Source: Clavibacter phaseoli (GTDB taxonomy: Bacteria > Actinomycetota > Actinomycetes > Actinomycetales > Microbacteriaceae). Taken from it: 64,000 nt of DNA. The stretch is from positions 2,108,001 to 2,172,000 of the forward strand of contig NZ_CP040786.1 in the NCBI RefSeq assembly GCF_021922925.1. Reading direction: 5' to 3'. Shown here in pieces: positions 59,310-64,000 of this stretch. Position 1 is the first letter of the stretch; the number at the start of each line of letters is the position of its first letter. The position numbers and the translations under genes were made by a program. The notes under the pieces were generated by a model. It saw only the letters and a program-made list of their open reading frames with translations. It was not told the DNA's origin and did no database searches.

Positions 59310-62300
59310 TGGACCTGCACCGCCTCACCCTGCGCGCCATCGGACCCTTCGCCGGCGAGCACGTGATCGACTTCGCGGAGCTCGGCCGGTCGGGGTTGTT
59401 CCTGCTCGAGGGGCCCACCGGATCCGGCAAGTCGACGCTCATCGACGCCGTGGTCTTCGCGCTCTACGGGTCGCTCGCGAGCGACGGGTCGAGCCGCGAC
59501 CGGCTGCACAGCCACCACGCGGCGCCCGGCGTGGAGCCGTACGTGGAGCTCGTGTTCGAGACGGCCGCGGGGATCCACCGGGTGCGCCGGAGCCCGCAGC
59601 ACCAGCGACCGAAGGCCCGCGGCACGGGCACCACGAACCAGAACGCGACCGCGACGCTCGTGCGGCTGTCGTCGCCGGATGCCGACGCCGGTGAGGTCGT
59701 GGGCACCAGCACGCAGGAGGTGGGCACGGAGATCGCGCGCATCGTCGGCCTGACGCGCGCGCAGTTCGTGCAGACCGTCGTGCTGCCGCAGGGCGAGTTC
59801 GCCGAGTTCCTGCGGTCGACGGGCGAGCAGCGGCGGCTCGTGCTGCAGTCGCTGTTCGGCACGGCCGTCTACGAGCGGACCGCGAGGCAGCTCGCCGAGA
59901 TGCGCACGGCCGCGAAGGCGCGCACCGACGCCGCCGACGCGAGGGTCGCCGAGGCGCTCACCGGGCTCCGCGAGGCGACGCGGGTGGATGCGCTGGAGGT
60001 CGCCGACGCCCCTGACACCGTGCGGCTGCTGGCCGAGCTGGCGGACGCGGCGGAGGAGGCGCGGGCCGAGGACGAGCGGGCGCGGATCGCGGCGGCGGAC
60101 GCGCTGGCCGACGCCGAGCGGGTGTCGCGGGGGCTCGATCGACGACGCGCGCTGATCGCGCGCGAGGGGGCCGTGCGCGCGGAGGCCGAGGACGTCGCCG
60201 GGCTCGCGCGACGCGCGGAGGAGGCCAGACGCGCGGCGGCGGTCGCCGGTCCCCTGGCCGCGCGCGACCGGGCGGATGCGGCGCGGGCCGCGGCCGAGGA
60301 CGCCGACGAGGCGGCCCGCGCGGTCTGCCGCGCGGAGAGGCCGGCCCTGGCCGCCGCCGATGCCCCGGCGCTCGCCGAGCGGCGCGACGCGCTCGTGGCC
60401 GAGCTGACGACGCTGGCAGACGCCGAGGCGCGCGAGCGCGGGCTGCCGCGCCGCCGCGCCGACGTGCGGGCCGCCGAGGACGCGGTCGCGGCGCGCGAGG
60501 CCGCCGTGGAGGAGGCGGAGGCGGCGCTCCAGGAGCGGCCGGCCGGGCGGGAACCGCTGGTCGAGGCCCGGGACGCCGCGGCGGATGCGGCGGGCGGGGT
60601 CGACGCGGCGCGCGCGGCGCTCGCGGAGGCGGAGGCGATCCGGCGTCGCGTGACGGAGCTCCAGGAGCTGGCGGCGCGGATCCTCGCGGCGCACGATGCC
60701 CTCGACGCGCGCTCGGCCGCGGCGGCGACCGCCGTGCGCCATGAGGCGGAGCTGCGGCAGCGGAAGATCCGCGGGCTCGCGGGCGAGCTGGCCCGGGAGC
60801 TCGAGGACGGCGCGCCGTGCCCGGTGTGCGGCGCGGTCGACCACCCGCATCCGGCGCCGAGCGCGCCCGGGCACCCGGACGACGACGAGATCGAGCGGGC
60901 GGCCGAGGAGCGCGCCCGGGGCGAGCGGGCGCAGGGCGACGCGGTCGCGGCGCTCGCGGCGGAGACCGCGCGGCACGAGGTGGCGCAGGCGGCGCTGGGC
61001 GGGATCACCGAGGAGGCCGCCGACGCCGAGGTCGTCTCGCGCGCCGCGCGCCTCGCGGAGGCCGAGGGGGCCGGCGGCGCGCTCCGGGCGGCCGAGGCGG
61101 CGGTCGTCGCCCACGACGCCGAGACCGAGGGGATCCGCGCCCGCCGGGACGACGCCCGCGCCGCGCTCTCGGGGCTGCGCGAGCGCGTGATCCGGGCGCG
61201 GGAGCTCCTCGCGGAGGACCAGGCGGCCGTGCGCGCGGTGCTGGCCGAGCGGGAGGCGGACGCGCCTGAGACCGACACCGCCGACGGGGACGCCGCCGAC
61301 GCGCCCCGCGTCGCCGCCCTGGTCGCCGACCGCGCCGCCGAGCGCGCCGTCGTCGACCGCCTCATCGCCCTCGCCGCCGCCCGCGAGCGCACGGCCGCCG
61401 ACGCCGCCGCGCGCGCCGCGGAGCTCGCGCAGGCACTCGACGACCAGGCGTTCCCGACCGAGGCCGAAGCGCGCGCCGCCGCCCTCCCGCCGGCCGAGCT
61501 CGAGGCCGCCGCCCGGCGGGTCTCCGCGCACGAGCGCGAGCAGGCGGTCGTCGCGGAGGGGCTCGCGGATCCCGAGGTCGCGTCGCTCACGGGCGCCGAG
61601 GACCCGGATCCGGACGCCGCCCGCGCCGCCCGCGACGCCGCGCAGGCCGCCGCGCGCACGAGCGCCGAGCGCGCCGCCCGCGCGCGCGACCGCGCCGACC
61701 GCAGCGCGTCCGCCCTCGCCCGCCATGACGCCGCCCGCCGCGAGAGCGCCCGCGCGGGCGACCAGGCGCGCGCGACGATCCGCATGGCGGAGGTAGCGAA
61801 CGCCATCACCCCCGAGAACACGCGCGGCACGACGCTCGGCACGTACGTGCTGCTGCGCCGCTTCGAGGACGTGGTGCGGGCCGCCAACGCGCGCCTGCGG
61901 GTCATGTCGAGCGGGCGCTACGAGCTGGAGGTGAGCGAGGAGCGGGAGGCGACGAGCCGGTCGCGCAAGACCGGGCTGGCGCTGCAGATCCGCGACCACG
62001 TCGTCGACCGCGTGCGCGAGCCCGCGAGCTTCTCGGGCGGCGAGACGTTCTACGCCTCGCTCGCCCTCGCGCTCGGCCTCGCCGACGTCGTGCAGGCCGA
62101 GGCGGGCGGGCTGCAGCTCGGCACGCTCTTCGTCGACGAGGGCTTCGGCACGCTGGATCCGGAGACCCTCGACGCCGTCATGTCCGAGCTCGGGCGCCTC
62201 TCCTCCGACGGCCGCACGGTCGGCATCGTCAGCCACGTCGAGGAGCTCAAGCAGCGCGTGGCGGACCGGATCGAGGTCCGGCGCCGGGCGGACGGGTCGT

Positions 62301-62326
62301 CGACGCTCACGTCGACGGTCAGCTGA
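59309..62326 (+). CDS. sbcC: Exonuclease SbcCD, subunit C (Rad50-like SMC ATPase)
   Basis: Protein of 1005 residues with split ABC ATPase heads and a long Ala/Glu/Arg-rich coiled coil. Walker A is at residues 35-42 (Gly-Pro-Thr-Gly-Ser-Gly-Lys-Ser). The Q-loop region is Leu-Pro-Gln-Gly-Glu-Phe-Ala near 167. The zinc hook Cys-Pro-Val-Cys-Gly lies at about 504 in the middle of the coil. The C-terminal signature is Phe-Ser-Gly-Gly-Glu-Thr, and Walker B Leu-Phe-Val-Asp-Glu-Gly-Phe-Gly-Thr-Leu-Asp near 948-958. It gates the SbcD nuclease using ATP. The ATG at 59309 is in the third, partial repeat copy and is the only start that leads into the full frame. The last 8 bp overlap a convergent small gene. 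Confidence 0.96.
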   Translation: MDLHRLTLRAIGPFAGEHVIDFAELGRSGLFLLEGPTGSGKSTLIDAVVFALYGSLASDGSSRDRLHSHHAAPGVEPYVELVFETAAGIHRVRRSPQHQRPKARGTGTTNQNATATLVRLSSPDADAGEVVGTSTQEVGTEIARIVGLTRAQFVQTVVLPQGEFAEFLRSTGEQRRLVLQSLFGTAVYERTARQLAEMRTAAKARTDAADARVAEALTGLREATRVDALEVADAPDTVRLLAELADAAEEARAEDERARIAAADALADAERVSRGLDRRRALIAREGAVRAEAEDVAGLARRAEEARRAAAVAGPLAARDRADAARAAAEDADEAARAVCRAERPALAAADAPALAERRDALVAELTTLADAEARERGLPRRRADVRAAEDAVAAREAAVEEAEAALQERPAGREPLVEARDAAADAAGGVDAARAALAEAEAIRRRVTELQELAARILAAHDALDARSAAAATAVRHEAELRQRKIRGLAGELARELEDGAPCPVCGAVDHPHPAPSAPGHPDDDEIERAAEERARGERAQGDAVAALAAETARHEVAQAALGGITEEAADAEVVSRAARLAEAEGAGGALRAAEAAVVAHDAETEGIRARRDDARAALSGLRERVIRARELLAEDQAAVRAVLAEREADAPETDTADGDAADAPRVAALVADRAAERAVVDRLIALAAARERTAADAAARAAELAQALDDQAFPTEAEARAAALPPAELEAAARRVSAHEREQAVVAEGLADPEVASLTGAEDPDPDAARAARDAAQAAARTSAERAARARDRADRSASALARHDAARRESARAGDQARATIRMAEVANAITPENTRGTTLGTYVLLRRFEDVVRAANARLRVMSSGRYELEVSEEREATSRSRKTGLALQIRDHVVDRVREPASFSGGETFYASLALALGLADVVQAEAGGLQLGTLFVDEGFGTLDPETLDAVMSELGRLSSDGRTVGIVSHVEELKQRVADRIEVRRRADGSSTLTSTVS

Positions 62327-62522
62327 ACGGGTCGCGCCGCTTCGACGCGAGGTGCCGCCGCCAGTAGAAGGTCGCCCCGCCGCCGAGGCCCGCCGCGAGG
62401 ACGAACGCGACCACGCCCACTATCCCGAGGCCGCCGCCCGTCTGCGCGGTGACGACGCCGAGGGCGACCATCACGAGGCACGAGCGCAGCAGGATGAAGG
62501 CCAGGGACCGGTCGCTCGTCAT
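62319..62522 (-). CDS. Small membrane protein, 67 residues
   Basis: Two hydrophobic segments (about 7-27 and 31-49) followed by a basic Trp-Arg-Arg tail. Looks like a small inner-membrane protein of unknown function common in actinobacteria. ATG at 62522 has GAGAGG 6 nt upstream. Overlaps the sbcC 3-prime end tail to tail by 8 bp. Confidence 0.7.
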   Translation of the reverse strand: MTSDRSLAFILLRSCLVMVALGVVTAQTGGGLGIVGVVAFVLAAGLGGGATFYWRRHLASKRRDPFS

Positions 62523-62854
62523 GCGGCGCCTCTCGGGAGTGCGGGTGCGGATGCGGTGGGGAGCCGACCGCGACGACGAGCCTAGGCGGCCCGGCCGTGC
62601 GGATCCGGTGCGCGCGCGGGGCGCCCGCGGTGCGTCGCCGGGGCGCGCGCAGGAGGTCGGCGGCCCGGCCCGCCGCAACCGCCCGGGGGACGCGCTTTCG
62701 CTCAGCGGATAGCCGCGGAGCGTCGACCCGCTCTCCGGCGGGGTCGCGCCGAAGGACTCTCACCTCGCGGCACCCCCGAGGGGCCCTGCCGCAGGAGCAC
62801 CATGCATGATGAGCGGGAGGGCGGAGACGACCGACGCCCAGAGACCGCAGGAAC
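62523..62854. other. 332-bp gap upstream of the araC-type gene
   Basis: No supported gene. The right part (about 62800-62820) contains an ATGCAT palindrome in a locally less GC-rich patch, a possible promoter/operator for the gene at 62855, but no clear hexamers. Confidence 0.4.
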
Positions 62855-64000
62855 ATGACCACCACGCTGACCCCCGCCGGAACGAGGGATCCCTCGCGCC
62901 GCCCGCGCACGCCGCACGCCGAGACCGCCGCGTCCGACGCCGCGTCGCTCGTCGCGCCGTCGCCGACCGCCGCGTCCGCGCGCGGCTCCCTCGCCGACGC
63001 CGCGTCGACCGAGACCTCCTCGCTGGGCACCGGATCGCTCTCGCTCGTCGCCGGTGCCGGCGCCGCCGTCATGGGCATGGCCGCCGACGCGGCCGCCACC
63101 CGCAGCACCCCGTCCGCGAGCGTGGATCCCGCCCTGCTCGACGCACCCGCGGCAGCGACGGCGGCACCCGCAGCGCCCGCCGACACGGCCGCCGCCCCCG
63201 CGCCCACCCCCGCCGACGCCTCCACGGAGCCCTTCCTCCGCGCCGTCATGGCCGGCGCCGACATCGACGAGGCCACCGCGAGCTTCGGCGCCGTGCTCGA
63301 GGGGATCCGCTTCGCGCCCGACCGCCGCACGAACTCCTTCTCCTACCGCTACGCCGTCCTCGGCGGCGATCGCGTCACCCTCCGCACCTCGCGCATCGCG
63401 GGCACGCAGTGGGCCGAGAGCCCCCAGCGCCCGGAGCACGTGGTCACCTGGTTCCTCGAGGGGCAGGTCACGGTCGACCGCGGATCCCGCGCCGTCACCT
63501 CCCGCGGCCAGCTCCCCTTCCTCTTCCCCACCGGCCGCCCGTTCCAGTACCAGGCGAGCGCCACCCGGCAGAACTGCGTCCACCTCGATGCGGCCTTCCT
63601 GGAGCAGACCGCGACCGAGTTCCACCACGGACCCGCGCGCCCGCTGCTGTTCGAGCACCGCAGCGTGCCGACCGCCGAGACGGCGGCCGTCTGGCGGCAG
63701 GCGGTCGCCGCCGCGGCCCCGATCATCACGGATCCCGACGCGTCGCCCCTCATGCGCCTCGAGGCCGACCTGTCGCTGGCCCGCGCCACGCTCCGCCTCT
63801 TCCCCTGGGACGACGTCGAGCTGCCGGACGAGCTGCGCGCGCCGCGCATGGCCCACATCCGCGTGGCCGTGGAGTACCTGCACCACAACGCGCACCTGCC
63901 CATCACGCCCGCCGAGGCCGCGGCCGCCGCGGGCATCTCCACGCGCGTGCTCCAGCTCGCGCTCCGCCGCCACCACGGCCAGACGCCCACCGAGTACCTG
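62855..64000 (+). CDS. AraC family transcriptional regulator (3-prime end outside the window)
   Basis: 382 codons visible, no stop before the window ends. The first 125 residues or so are Ala/Thr/Pro/Ser-rich low complexity. A sensor/AraC-binding-like domain then runs from Phe-Leu-Arg-Ala-Val-Met-Ala-Gly (about 127) through about residue 310. The HTH follows: Val-Ala-Val-Glu-Tyr-Leu-His-His-Asn-Ala-His-Leu-Pro-Ile-Thr-Pro-Ala-Glu-Ala-Ala and Leu-Gln-Leu-Ala-Leu-Arg-Arg-His-His-Gly-Gln-Thr-Pro-Thr-Glu-Tyr-Leu, the AraC consensus, truncated before the last helix. The ATG at 62855 has an AGGA only 3 nt upstream. A later Met near residue 132 would remove the odd extension. Ligand and targets unknown. 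Confidence 0.85.
   Translation, partial: MTTTLTPAGTRDPSRRPRTPHAETAASDAASLVAPSPTAASARGSLADAASTETSSLGTGSLSLVAGAGAAVMGMAADAAATRSTPSASVDPALLDAPAAATAAPAAPADTAAAPAPTPADASTEPFLRAVMAGADIDEATASFGAVLEGIRFAPDRRTNSFSYRYAVLGGDRVTLRTSRIAGTQWAESPQRPEHVVTWFLEGQVTVDRGSRAVTSRGQLPFLFPTGRPFQYQASATRQNCVHLDAAFLEQTATEFHHGPARPLLFEHRSVPTAETAAVWRQAVAAAAPIITDPDASPLMRLEADLSLARATLRLFPWDDVELPDELRAPRMAHIRVAVEYLHHNAHLPITPAEAAAAAGISTRVLQLALRRHHGQTPTEYL

Larger units (their letters stand above)
59157..59338. repeat. 68-bp direct repeat at the sbcD/sbcC junction, 2 full copies plus 45 bp
   Basis: Copies begin at 59158, 59226 and 59294. The third matches for 45 bp and then becomes true sbcC. Each copy carries GGAG, the TGA of the preceding frame and the overlapping ATG of the next. 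The 23 bp after the start-codon segment in copies 1 and 2 are absent from copy 3. Confidence 0.95.

Noticed and set aside
62702-63976. Long minus-strand frames opposite the right-edge regulator
   Set aside because: Low-complexity Gly/Arg/Val composition without motifs. The plus strand encodes an unmistakable AraC-type HTH.

Overview
The window is very GC-rich (third codon positions almost always G or C), densely packed and full of 1-4 base stop/start overlaps. With DUF1206, DUF3151, DUF2848, a purS-purQ-purL operon, actinobacterial -10 boxes of the form TANNNT and the overall gene repertoire, it looks like a chromosomal segment from a high-GC actinobacterium of the Microbacteriaceae, most like Clavibacter. 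The genus is an inference from gene content and style only. I found no rRNA, tRNA, CRISPR array, insertion sequence or prophage.

Layout. 1-6.5 kb: a DUF1206 membrane protein and an AI-2E family permease, two overlapping acetyltransferases, a catalase with a Fur-type regulator behind it, and an aldo/keto reductase. 6.5-15.5 kb: a catabolic island for an amide-like compound. It holds a nitrilase-superfamily amidohydrolase divergent from a GntR regulator, an operon (solute-binding lipoprotein, fused permease-ATPase, RidA, acetamidase/formamidase) facing a second FadR-type GntR, then an MHS-type transporter divergent from a DUF2848 protein. Two different palindromes, TGTATACA (two sites) and TGGTCGGACCA (one site), suggest two interlocked regulons. 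15.5-19.9 kb: purSQL plus a dienelactone-hydrolase-like gene translationally coupled to purL.

20-39.4 kb: cell-surface and exopolysaccharide region. An EEP-family phosphohydrolase, an SGNH lipoprotein and two acyltransferases precede a long co-directional Wzx/Wzy-type cluster: tyrosine autokinase with chain-length domain, low-molecular-weight tyrosine phosphatase, polyprenyl-phosphate sugar-1-phosphate transferase (frameshifted in this sequence), two glycosyltransferases, flippase, pyruvyl transferase, polymerase, DUF4012 and a DUF218-like protein. A second EEP paralogue follows.

39.4-57.9 kb: mixed chromosomal genes. These include an ATP-grasp ligase, chorismate mutase, Ohr, a membrane serine hydrolase coupled to a NarL-type two-component system, small hypothetical genes, a secreted Pro-rich repeat protein divergent from an OmpR-type two-component system, an alpha/beta hydrolase, a TmrB-like kinase, a BLUF blue-light sensor, a MarR/VOC divergent pair with duplicated operators, purA, DUF3151 and an SDR. 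58-62.3 kb: sbcD-sbcC, whose junction contains a 68-bp tandem duplication that reiterates the ribosome-binding site and start codon of sbcC and creates two identical mini-ORFs. The right edge holds a partial AraC-family regulator.

Most striking observations: the sbcD/sbcC 68-bp repeat; the frameshift in the priming glycosyltransferase of the polysaccharide cluster; the two 18-bp palindromes at MarR/VOC, one covering the marR start codon; the two putative GntR regulons; and a recurrent TANNNT-N6-ATG arrangement implying many leaderless transcripts.
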